This document shows, one piece after another, positions 10,441 through 20,099 of a stretch of DNA of 64,000 bases. The stretch covers positions 14,704,176-14,768,175 of the forward strand of contig ML058384.1 of the NCBI GenBank assembly GCA_003013855.2. Direction: 5' to 3'. The DNA comes from Liriodendron chinense (taxonomy: Eukaryota > Streptophyta > Magnoliopsida > Magnoliales > Magnoliaceae). Position numbers and translations under genes: made by a program. Under the pieces are notes generated by a model. It did no database searches. It was not told where the DNA came from and saw only the letters and a program-made list of their open reading frames with translations. How positions within the stretch are numbered: position 1 is the first letter of the stretch; every line of letters begins with the position of its first letter.

Positions 10441-12369
10441 CATCAGTAGTCTAACACAACACCATATGCTTTACGTGCGGAAGCTTGTAGAGCTACTAGA
10501 ACTATGGCTAAGTCCTAGAGGGGGGTGAATTAGAACCGTTTAAAAATTCCTTTTTAAAACTCTTGCCTAATTAAACTAATTAACAATTTTAAACTAATTA
10601 AGCAAGAACACTTAACTAGCTTCCAAGCTTAAGTGGGTCTAATCACAAGGCTAGCGTATAATTAGCAATTAAACAACCTAACCTAAGCATGTATAGATTA
10701 TCAAATGATTAAACTAATCAAATACCTAATCTATGAAACCTATGTAGACTATATGAGAATGGATCATAAGACTCAAGTCTACACTACTTACTGAAAGTAC
10801 ATATTGTGTGTGAATGTGCTTATCCAGTGCCTAGCATACATTCTAATTAAGCATGAATAATTAAGCAATTAAAGCATATAAAGCTAGATTAATAATGTGC
10901 TCAAATCAATCACAAACACAAGCATGTATAGTGGTTTGACTTTGGGTCTACTCTACTCCCGGTTCAAGTACCCACCCTTATGAGCACACCGACATTCACT
11001 AGGGAATTTAAATCAGGTTCCTCTCAACTTATGTGTTTAAACGGTTCTACCCTACCGAGGAGTTTCACAAGGTTCCTCCCAACCTATAACGGTGTTGTTA
11101 CGGGTTTACCTCTCAACCTAGATGTTTACAGGTTTCATCCAACCCAAGAGTTTGACAAGGATCCTCTCAACCCTTTTATTTCAATCCAAGAACCTAGCGT
11201 ACACTCCCGCCGGAGGCTCTCCATGGAAACTTGTTCGAGTTTGTAAATCAAAACTCTCACACTCAATCCTCACCGAGGAAGGAGTGCAACCGGACTCTCA
11301 ATTTGACAACTTACTTATCGGATGAGCCCCTTGATCAGCGCCACTTCGGGTTGCTTGATCTCCACTATCTCGTGCTTCAATCAGCTCCTCTTTGCTCCCT
11401 CGATCGTGTTGCCACTGCGTTGCCAATGCCTCAGCTCCACTTGATTAACCACCTTGCATGTGATGTTCTTAAGATGCCTAAGGTGATAGGAAATGGTGTT
11501 AATTCTCTACAACTAGTAGGAGTTGATTGTCTAGAGGAATTCCACCTATTAGGATCTTTAGAGAGGTTTAGACAAAGAATCTACCTATGGTTGAGGTGCC
11601 TGACACATATAAAGATCAAGAGAGAGCAAGAGCATCTTCAATGAGCTTTGAATGCTCCATCTTGTGATTAAACACAAGGAAGATAGCTTGGAATGCTTAT
11701 GATTAGAGCCTAATGGTATGGGCAATCAAGGTGGCTTCTAATGCACTAAAATCTCTCTCCTTCCCCAAAAATCGAGCTAAACTATTTTATAGAAATACTC
11801 TCAACGGATAGAAAATGACATAAAACGGCTAATAGCCGATTGGTCGTCTGTTGAGACCCGATCAGTCGTGCAAGGCTTAGACAGGCAGTTTTGCTTGCTG
11901 TCCACTCTGGATCGATCATGACTTATCCAACCGATTGGTCGTGACCTATCCAGCCGACTGGTCGTGACTTATCAAGCCGACCGGTCTTGACCTGTCCCGA
12001 CTTGTCTTCAAATAGGTCTTCAGACCTTTTAAGTTGGTTGTTTCTTATGCATTTTGCCAGCCACTAAAGCACCTCTTGGGTCATTCTTTAGGTGATCTTT
12101 TGGAACACCTAAGGTCATTCTAAGATGATGATATGCCAAATAGGGTTAGGTCATCTAGAGGTTTGGGTTTTGGTTTAGGTTCAAGGTTAAAGGCTTAACC
12201 AAGGCATCTCTTTACGGCATCTCTTTACCCGTTTCTTCTTTCTTGATGTAGCAGGTCCGCTTGAGTCTTTGGTCTTCATCTTTTTTAAGCTCAACCGACA
12301 TTAAACTCACTAACCTACGTAATTGACAAATAACGTGCACTAGTATGCCATAGAAAAGTGCACTAACAA
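10433..12369 (-). mobile_element. Copia 3' LTR (about 1.94 kb)
   Basis: On the minus strand the LTR reads TGTTAGTGCAC at 12369 to TATTTCA at 10433. A TATA-like TATAAAATA lies on the minus strand near 11782-11790, and a cluster of GATTGGTCGT/GACCGGTC-type sites lies at 11840-12000, just upstream of it in element orientation. The + strand frames at 10980-11644 inside this LTR look like non-coding LTR sequence rather than genes. Confidence 0.75.
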
Positions 12370-12765
12370 TCTCCCCTTTGTCAATTACGAACAAAAACCT
12401 AACCTATCAAAACAAAAATTACATGTACTCAATTACAATGATATTGAAATAAAATATAACTCAAGACATGTCTAACTACGCAGCTCCTCTTCAGTTGCTC
12501 CCCCATGACCTGTCAATCCCTGTAACATAAAATGTAGCAAACTAGTTTTGGTGGGACTTGATCTTTCTCCCCCCCTTTGTCAACAATTGACAAACTATTC
12601 TCTCCCCTTAATGATACATCATTTAAGGTTAAGGTAAGAGTAGATAATATGTCGCAGTTATAACAATAAGCATATGCTAATAAGAAGATTATAGGGTGCA
12701 TGAACGTTAAAACATGGAGCATACAATGGAACATGATCAATAAAAATAAATTGTAACTATATAAG
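12370..12765 (-). other. Copia 3' internal region with polypurine tract
   Basis: On the minus strand CAAAGGGGAGAT directly precedes the 3' LTR start and is a good PPT. Two more G-rich stretches (minus strand, near 12485-12510 and 12565-12605) lie further upstream. No coding sequence is visible in these 396 bases. Confidence 0.65.
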
Positions 12766-14464
12766 TGATAAGTGCCTAATATTGTATAATTAACCCTAGA
12801 TATTTAAAGTATTATCATTGTTTTCCCGGTTAATTATCCCTCATTAGATGTGTTTTTGCCATTCAAGTGATTAATGGAGGCTGAAGTTTTAGGGCGTAAA
12901 AGTGATCATGATCAAGTATGAGGCAGTCCTGTAGGAAAACGAACTGTAAAGATAAAAGGATGGATCATATTCTATGGTGGATCGCACCACAACCACTCAT
13001 TTGGAAATTCAAGTGGTGTATGATTGTGATTGGGCAATCACACAGGTTTGGACGGTCAAGATTGGACATCCAGATGTGGGGTCTGCCATGCATCAAACTA
13101 CAAGCCAAGGAACTATAGCTCAGTGTGCTCCACTCACTCATATGTGATCAGCTGGATCATTTGGACCGTCCACAACACACTTGCAATGTCTGGACCATCC
13201 AATCCATTGTCCAGCGGAGAGTCCAGCAATGGACGTCTCAATGCTCATAGTCGTCCATCAACCATCGGCCTCCATCCGTCTAGTTGTTGTCCAATGGAGA
13301 TCCAAAATCCGGACCAACCATCAATGGACGTCCGTCCATCATACCACCCACCTTCATCTCATCCTTCCATCTCATGGCCAATGTGCATCTACCGTCCATC
13401 ATATGCAACAATGGATGATCCAGCTTCAACAATTCCAGTAGCACACGTGGGGCAGCAGTGGAGATCATCTCCGCCGTCTAAGGTCACCCAGCCTTCATCC
13501 GTGTCCAGCTGGAAGGTGGGCCACACAACAGTCCAGCAAACCACATCATCATCCACCCATGTGCAATACCTACCGTCCATCTCAAGCTCGTCCACAGCTT
13601 TAATCCAATTGTCCACAAGCTGCACCCATCCATTAGCAATTCCATATAGTGTTGGACCCTACATGATCAGCCGTCCATCCAGTTCATCAAATGGATGAAC
13701 ACCCACCAATCCGACGGCCACTAAGAACTGTCCAATGCCCTTCACATTAGCTGCATCTCAAGGACATCAGCAGGGTGGACCCCATCATGTCCACTTCTGT
13801 CAACAACTGTGAGTGGTGGAGATCACCTCCATATATAGCACACGTGTGCTACCAGATCAACATGCCAGCACACGTCCATCCAATCTTCACAGCAGCTGAT
13901 GGAGGCCTGATCTTCAGCCGTCCATCAGTCTAGCAAAATGGACCCCATCTCACGTGTGGAGTCAGTAAGGAGACTCCATCTCTCACACGTGCTGAACACC
14001 CAACCTCTCATCCACTGTCCAAGATACTGGACCATTTCCAGCCCATCAGGACCGTCCATCCATCTTTCCATCTTTGTCTGGCGAGGGACGTCTCGCCTAT
14101 TCTCTAGCAATGGACAACCTCCATTACCGTCTATCCCATCTAAAGACAACCCTTAGCTCCAACAGTTTGATCATCACAATCCATCCATTTCTAACCTCAC
14201 ACATTTATCAATCTTCAAGGCCAACAGCTGCCCATTTAGATGTCTCCACCTGCGTCAATGAAAGAGGAAAATCAGCACACGTCCCATGACCAGCATCAAT
14301 CCACCATCCATCATACACGGCAAGCAGTGGATGATTCTTCTCACCTGCAACACACAAATGGAAGCTCGGATTGCAACAACAAGCTCAAGGAAGAGGCTTC
14401 CATCTTCACAAGCCAAGCCAGCAAGAGACTCTCTCTCTCCCTACACATGTGTAATGCTAGCATG

Positions 14465-14655
14465 CCACCTCACCACTCTAAGCCTAACTCCATTTCCAAC
14501 CCTAGAGAAAGTTTTGCTTTAGGCTTGGAGTGCCACCTAGGCTTGGAGTACTTTTCATGACACCTCATCATCCAAGCCTAACTCCAAGCCCAAACGTAGA
14601 GAAAAATTTCTTTAGGTTTGAAGTGCCACCTAGGCTTGGGAGCTTCTCAAGAGGC
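14465..14655. repeat. ~100-bp tandem duplication in the solo LTR U3
   Basis: The block AAGCCTAACTCCA ... GAGAAA ... TTTAGG, then AGTGCCACCTAGGCTTGG, occurs twice with changes (about 14480-14550 and 14575-14640). It ends immediately before the TATA box. Confidence 0.7.
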
Positions 14656-14832
14656 TATAAAAGGAGGCCTCTCCTTCTCATTTCCATCATCCCACAATCT
14701 AAAATCCTCTCTTCTTTAGTTTTCTTTCTTTTCCTTTTCTTTCTTAGAGTAAAGTAGTGTAGAATTTTCTTTGTAGAAAATTTAGTCTTCCATTGTAGCA
14801 TGGTTGGCTAAACCTTTAGCTAAGGCTAGGGG
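14656..14832 (+). promoter_or_regulatory. TATA box and leader hairpin of the solo LTR
   Basis: TATAAAAGG is at 14656-14664. CCTTTAG (14813-14819) pairs with CTAGGGG (14826-14832) using two G.U wobbles. It is the same hairpin as in the Athila LTRs of elements A-D, here 157 bp from the TATA box. Confidence 0.55.
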
Positions 14833-14956
14833 TGAAGCCTTTGAAGAAATTTGCGAGTTTTGATTCTTTTGATTCAACAGTTGTGCTTGAATGTTGGAGT
14901 TCTCTTTGGTTGATTGGTTTGGTTATCCACCTCGACAGACGCTATTATTGTGTAAG

Positions 14957-15365
14957 CCCTTTGATCCATTGTCGACTCCGGGCACGTTGGATGCTTAGGA
15001 TCTCTTGCACACCAATTAGCTAGTTCATGATCGATAAAGTCCCTTGATCCATCGTCAACTCTGGGCAAATGGATGCTTTGGATTCCTAAGGGTCATCGAG
15101 CTAGTGCAGGTAAAGTCATCGATCTGTAAAATCCCTTGATCCATTGTAGACTCTGGGTACATTGGATGCTTTGGATTCCATGCGATCGATAGACGAGATC
15201 TTAACAATTGGATCGATCAATCAACACCTCCTATCTTGTAAGTATGCATTTGATCATATGATTTGTGACCTTATCAATTGACTTTTTGGCAAAGTTGTTG
15301 ATTTGTATAATTCTTTGATCCATTGTCGACTCCGAGCACATTGGATGCTTGGGATTCCCTGCGAT
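14957..15365. repeat. Degenerate ~85-90-bp tandem repeat in LTR U5
   Basis: TTTGATCCATTGTCGACTCC-like units start near 14960, 15043, 15135 and 15314, each followed by GGGCACATTGGATGCTTNGGAT-like text. The double gap before the last copy suggests one decayed unit. Confidence 0.75.
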
Positions 15366-15743
15366 CAACTAACGAGTGCTTCATGGTCAGATCAATCAGT
15401 TTAAATCACTATCTTTTATGAAATATGCAAGTGGTTTAACAGTTTCATCTTCTAACGGGAATGAATCTTCATTCGATTCCACATGAGTTATAGTTGAACC
15501 AATGAATCAAGCTTTTTGAACTTATTAAAGGTGGATCCCTACTACTTAGCCCATTTTTTATTTTTGTCTTTCATCACACATAACTTGCTCCACTCTCATG
15601 GATAATTTAGATTCCATCCCTCCCACCTAAACTAATTCCTCAAAGTGTTCTTAACCTCAACCCTTGTGGTTCGACCTCGGTCTCACCTAGTATTTTACTA
15701 TTTTGCTACCTGCACTTGGGTGTGCAATCTTCAAATTGTAGCA

Positions 15744-16139
15744 TTAAGCATAATTGATTATGCATAATTGGTCATTTAAGATAAACATGAAGTATAATGA
15801 CTAAGGCATAGATTAACATACATTTAAGCATGAAATTCAACAAGTTTATGCTAATCTAAGTAGGATAATAGTTTAGCAATGAATATACTAAATAAGAGCA
15901 AGGCTAAACTATCGGTGGCGGGCTAATGAGGCTAGAATCCTCTGATATGCCCCTAAGTTCACAAATGAGGTTGAAATCCTCAGATTTTCCTATAGTTTCC
16001 TATTTCTAGCGACCCTTATTAACTATTTCTAGTTTGATCTTCCTAAGGGTAACTAATTCCTCAACACCCTCATAAAATGTAGCATAAGGTGGGGACTTAG
16101 GAACTCCTTCTTCACCTAGAAGGGAAAATGGTTGGGATC
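15744..16139 (-). other. Copia internal sequence, non-coding
   Basis: This lies between the solo LTR and the end of gag. It has direct repeats of the phrase AATCCTC near 15940 and 15975 but no coding signal I recognise. Confidence 0.4.
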
Positions 16140-17250
16140 CTCTCTTAGATTAGGAGGACGAGAGGTAGTAGTGGTAGTCATGAGAATTAGCACTAGTTTT
16201 TTGCTCCCATCACTAATGGAGTCTCTGGATTCATATTTGGACTCCTCTGTGTCATCCTATGTTACGCCATAGCCCTATTTCCACGCCTTTTGGGTTTTTC
16301 TTGGTAATCATTAGTAACATGACCATATTTATCACAATTGTAACATTGGACGGATTTGAATTTTCTTTTAAACTTCTTCTCTTTCTTGTCCATCTTGTCA
16401 CAACTCTTCTTTCTCTCAAATTTGAGGAATCTCTTGAACATTTTATTTAGCTCATCATCCTCATCATCACTATCTTCGAAAGACTCATTCTTAATCTCAT
16501 TTGCCTATATGAGTGTCTATGTGATGTCTTCAAGGAGATGTTCTTCTTCCTAGATGAGGTCTTAAAGTATAGTTTATGAGTTTCTAAGGAACCTAAGAGT
16601 TCTTCTACTTTCATGTTATCTATGTCTTTACACTCTTCTAAGGCAAAATATCTGGGAGTTAAATCTCTCCAGGGACCTAAGAATTTTTCTACAAATTCTC
16701 TCACCCAGAACCCCATCTCCTAAGCCAAACATGGAATTACATATATTATTTAATCTAGCATAAAATTTCAAGAAAGACTCATCCTCACCCATTTTAATAT
16801 TTTCAAATTGTGTGGTGAGGAGTTGCAATTTGGAACATTTGACAGTAGACGTTCCTTCATGAGTAGTCTCTAGGAACTCCTAAGGTGATTTGTTGGTCCC
16901 ACAATTACAAATATGATTGAATTCATCGAATTAGACAGTAGAAAAGATTGCGTTAAGATCCTTGGCATTGTAGCCACAAAGTGACCTCTCTCGGTCACTC
17001 CAAGTCCTCATCGGTTTGAACTGAGTGACTAGAACTCCATCTCGTCCACCATTTCTACCAGTGTGGTATAACCATATTCTACAATGTCTCATACCAATAG
17101 ATCAAGGGACATAAAAAATACACGCATCTGGGCCTTCTAATAAGCATAATTTGACCCGTAAAAAATGGTGATCGAGTGACAAAACTACTCCCCTCTTGGG
17201 TAGATATTGTGTTATGGCTTCGATATCAGATCTTATTTTAGACGGTTAAG
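16140..17250 (-). pseudogene. Ty1/copia gag (UBN2-type) with zinc knuckle
   Basis: Minus-strand frames read like the gag-polypeptide/UBN2 domain of plant copia elements: LLTTQFENIKMGEDESF, then LNNICNSMFGLGD, KILRSL, and (in another frame) DIDNMKVEELLGSLETH. The part before it (about 17200-16850) also fits, with AKDLNAIF and THEGTS near 16880. Near 16345-16304 there is a CCHC-type zinc knuckle, CYNCDKYGHVTND, in which the final Cys position is Tyr; it is followed by a basic tail and a stop at about 16262. Frameshifts and stops break the gene. The product would have formed the virus-like particle and bound the RNA. No pol follows. Confidence 0.7.
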
Positions 17251-17267
17251 TCCTTGAAGAGCAACCC

Positions 17268-17279
17268 GCTCTGATACCA
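17268..17279 (-). promoter_or_regulatory. Copia primer-binding site (tRNA-iMet type)
   Basis: The minus strand reads TGGTATCAGAGC two bases after the LTR end. This is the standard PBS of plant copia elements, complementary to the 3' end of initiator tRNA-Met. Confidence 0.9.
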
Positions 17280-17281
17280 AT

Positions 17282-17692
17282 TGAAATAGCGTCGGTAGTC
17301 TAACACGACACCATACGCTTTATGTGAGAAAGCTTGCGGAGCTACTAGAACTATGGCTAAGTCCTAGATGGGGGGGGGGGGGGGAGGAGCAGTGATTAGG
17401 ATCGTTTAAAAACTCCTTTTTAAAACCTCTTACATAATTAAACTAATTAAGCAAAAACACTTAACTTTTAAGCTTAAGTGGTCCAATCACAAGGCTAGCA
17501 TATAATTAGCAATTAAATAACCTAGCCAAAGCATGCATAGATTATCAAATGATTAAACCAATCAAGCACCTAATCAATGCAACCTATGTAGACTATATGA
17601 GAGTGGATCATAAGGCTTAAGTCTACACTACTTAATGAAAGTACAACTTATGTGTGAATGTGCCTATCTAGTGCCTAGCATACATTCTAATC
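17282..17692 (-). mobile_element. Copia 5' LTR, truncated
   Basis: It is homologous to 10433-10860 and then stops. The boundary at 17692 falls after GTGCCTAGCATACATTCTAA and the remaining ~1.5 kb of LTR are missing. A run of 15 G (17370-17384) replaces the shorter G run of the other LTR. Confidence 0.8.
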
Positions 17693-17779
17693 TTCTTCCA
17701 TTGAGAAGGCCTGCATGCGCGCCATCTCAGCTAAGTGTTCATCTAATGAAAGTGGATTAGTTTGACTAGAGCCCACCAT
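17693..17779 (-). pseudogene. Start of an ORF of element O (possible gag N-terminus)
   Basis: On the minus strand an ATG at 17779 opens a frame of 29 codons, MVGSSQTNPLSLDEHLAEMA onward, that runs into the copia breakpoint at 17692. It lies downstream of O's 5' LTR, PBS and leader in element orientation, where gag or a Tat ORF1 is expected. No domain is recognisable in so short a piece. The opposite strand is also partly open across the site of element A, so the assignment is tentative. Confidence 0.35.
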
Positions 17780-18324
17780 AAAGAGTGTCACTTCTTTGCT
17801 CTTCAATTGGCCTGATACTGAAGGAGAGGATAAGTACACCGTTGTTGAGCTCCTAATTTATACATATTCTTACCCCATTGCATCACATTTGTATGATTTG
17901 TTTACTAAAAGACCTATCTAATGCATGTTTTGTGGTTGTAAGAATGAGAGAGAGACTTCACCTAATTGATGGCTAAAAGAACACTTTTTAAAGCTATTTG
18001 ATGATGATAGATGGGCTAAAGGAAGGGAACAAGAAGCAAAAAAAGAAGAGAGGAAAAAGAAGAAAAAATGCAAGTTCAATGGGCTAGACCGGTCAGCCAT
18101 GTGCAGCTCCCTTCTCTGTACTTGTTGAACCTCTTTCAGAACCAGTCCGACCGGTCGAGACAGGTCGCTACAGTGCCATGACTAGTCAAAACCAGTCAGT
18201 AACGAGTAAAAAAGCAGGATTTTGCATATTTCCAACAGCTTCTCTTAGAAGCTTCGAAAACCATGCATTGTGCTTAAGTAATGCGCCGATTCTAGAACTT
18301 TCTGAGTCAGTGGGACTTCTCCAT

Positions 18325-18517
18325 TATAAAAGGACACTTAGGGTTCATTCCTAACACATCATAAAAGTCTTGGGAAGTCGTAGGAGGTAAAGTGGATCAC
18401 TGTGAAGCGGCTGCAACTCCTCCAAACTCAGTTTTTCTATATTTTTCATTAGTTTTCTTTTGAGTTTTAGTTTAACCTATTGATGGTTGGCCAAACCTCT
18501 TAACTAGGGATAAGAGG
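18325..18517 (+). promoter_or_regulatory. TATA box and leader hairpin, A 5' LTR
   Basis: TATAAAAGG is at 18325-18333. CCTCTTA (18496-18502) pairs with TAAGAGG (18511-18517), 171 bp after the TATA box and so probably in the 5' leader of the transcript. Confidence 0.6.
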
Positions 18518-19230
18518 TGAAGCTTTTAGTTGTTTACAATGCTTAATTTGAATTAGTTCAAATACTTTTGGTTTTATGAAGAATACTTCTAGTTTTAGTT
18601 TTAAATAAAGTTAGTATTTTTAATTAATCTTCTATCTCTTGTGATTTCTCTTACATGAGATGTTTTGATTACTGAGATTGCTTAATGGGGTATTGATTGA
18701 TAGGATTTTGGGTTGTAGGGATCTCAGATCCATCATGATATGTTGGATACTAGGAGATCTTACGAACTAAATTTCCTAAGTGCTTATCTAGAACTAGACT
18801 AGAAGAAGTTCTTATCTTTGGGATTTGATATGAGATAGTTGTTTATATATTGATTTTAGTTCAATAGAACTTCAATTCATGCTTCCAAATCAAGTTTAAG
18901 GACAAGGCTTGAGGAAGAATCATGAATGTGATCTTAATTGTTTTGTGAAGGATTGTGCTGTGTGATTGAATACGCCCAATGCCTTAGTTGATTATGAGAG
19001 AACCATATCAGTAGATATTCATCTATGCTAGATATATTATGATGATTTTATTGCTCTATAGTCCGATTAGATAGGGATAGAACTCTTATTCCAATTGAGT
19101 TATTGGCTTGAATGGTTTGAATTAGCATTATGAATGATTATAAGTGGATCCTTGGTGCTCTAATGTTTTATTTTCCTAATTTAACTCCTAAACAAATAGT
19201 TTTATGTTATTAAATTCCATCCATTAATAC

Positions 19231-20025
19231 TGTTATAGGTAAAATTAGTTGTGGAGGGGTCGCATCTCCTGGATGCGAGCAGCTCTGCTCGTGGTCATCA
19301 AGAGGGGTCGCATATCCTGGATGTGAGCAGCTCGGCTCGTGGTCGTCAGGAGGGCTCGCATCTCCTGGATGCGAGCAGCTCGGCTCGTGGTCGTCAGGAG
19401 GGGTCGCATATCCTGGATACGAGCAGCTCGACTCATGGTCGTCAGGAGGGGTCGCATATCCTGGATGCGAGCAGCTCGGCTCGCGCTCGGCAAAAGGGGT
19501 CGTGCTTTCTGAATGCAAGTATTCCTGACACGAGCAGCCCCCGACATCTGTGCAGTCATGAGTCTTTGCTTTTGGTTTGGACAGTCTTCGTATAATAGTT
19601 CCAGCAGCCCGTATAGGCCGATTCCGGCTTATCTTCTTCAATGGTTCCGTATCTCAAGGGACTAATCTCAAGGAACGTAACTGACGCATGAGTTGTTGGA
19701 CTAAATCACTCCTCTATCTAAGGATAAGAATCTTATTCCACGAAATCAGCGGGATCTCGATATCTTACGTAACAGATTGGATCACTTCAGATCTATATAA
19801 AGGGATGACTCCATTAAGAGAGAGGTACACAATATTCAATCTCTAGCCTCATTTTGTTTGGATATTCTTCTTCTTGCTTTGCCTGACTTAAGCATCGGAG
19901 GGCTAACGGCTGGACACCAGCCACCCCTAGTTGCTTTCTATCTTCTTACAGGTCCAGCGGAAGAAATCCTTGTTGGAGAGAAGGTGAACGACCGGTGGGT
20001 CCTGTTGCAAAATCTGACGTTAACA
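19231..20025 (+). mobile_element. Element T 5' LTR
   Basis: 795 bp, TGTTATAGG...GTTAACA. It has 48-bp tandem repeats at the U3 start (19250-19535), a TATATAAAGG box at 19794-19803, and the R/U5 landmarks GACTTAAGCATCGGAGG and CAGGTCC. Long frames on both strands through the repeats are composition artefacts. Confidence 0.95.
19250..19535. repeat. 48-bp tandem repeat, 5 units plus degenerate sixth (5' LTR of T)
   Basis: Each unit has GGGGTCGCATATCCTGGATG followed by CGAGCAGCTCGGCTCG and a GTGGTCGTCAGGA-type tail. CGAGC...GCTCG in each unit can form a small hairpin. The 3' LTR copy has one unit fewer, which explains the 48-bp length difference between the LTRs. Confidence 0.9.
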
Positions 20026-20028
20026 GTT

Positions 20029-20046
20029 TGGCGCCGTCTGTGGGAA
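20029..20046 (+). promoter_or_regulatory. Element T primer-binding site
   Basis: TGGCGCCGTCTGTGGGAA begins three bases after the LTR. The first 9 bases match the tRNA-Asp-type PBS (TGGCGCCGTTGCCGGGGA) used by Athila elements and the rest differ. The exact primer tRNA is uncertain. Confidence 0.7.
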
Positions 20047-20099
20047 CGACTTGATCGTCAAAGTTAATCGTTCCAACCACTGATCAAAATCCTTCTTCG

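Larger units (their letters stand above)
12766..15743 (+). mobile_element. Solo LTR of an Athila-like element inside the copia element
   Basis: A + strand LTR of about 3 kb runs from TGATAAGTGCC to about AATTGTAGCA. It has the U3 / TATA / leader order of the Athila LTRs elsewhere in the window: TATAAAAGG at 14656, then GGTTGGCTAAACC and a hairpin at 14813-14832, and a terminal GACCTCGGTCTCACC block like the GACCTCGGTCTTACC of element A. The U3 (13000-14300) is dominated by degenerate CCGTCCATC motifs, so the frames there (e.g. 13030-13698) are not genes. Flanks ATAAG and TTAAG are a possible imperfect TSD; an end at 15726 is also possible. Confidence 0.5.
10433..17692 (-). mobile_element. Gag-only Ty1/copia element, minus strand, truncated 5' LTR
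   Basis: The 3' LTR is 10433-12369 and a homologous truncated 5' LTR is 17282-17692; both carry the block TCTAACACRACACCATAYGC and ACTATGGCTAAGTCCTAGA. A PBS (17268-17279) and a PPT (12370 on) sit at the correct inner edges. The internal sequence, after removing the solo LTR at 12766-15743, is only about 1.9 kb and codes for gag alone; I see no protease, integrase, RT or RNase H. The 5' LTR ends abruptly at 17692 next to element O sequence, so a deletion followed insertion. Confidence 0.7.

Noticed and set aside
13030..13698. 222-codon + strand frame rich in Ser/Pro/His
   Set aside because: It lies in the U3 of a solo LTR and reflects repeated GTCCATC motifs; a second frame is also open there.
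12766..15743. Exact ends and a clean 5-bp TSD for this solo LTR
   Set aside because: ATAAG/TTAAG is imperfect and an alternative right end at about 15726 exists; reported with lowered confidence.
19210..19641. Cys-rich 16-residue repeat protein on the minus strand of the T LTR (also at 28892-29413)
   Set aside because: The repeat is stop-free in several frames on both strands, so openness is a property of the 48-bp unit and not evidence of a gene; kept only as an oddity in the findings.
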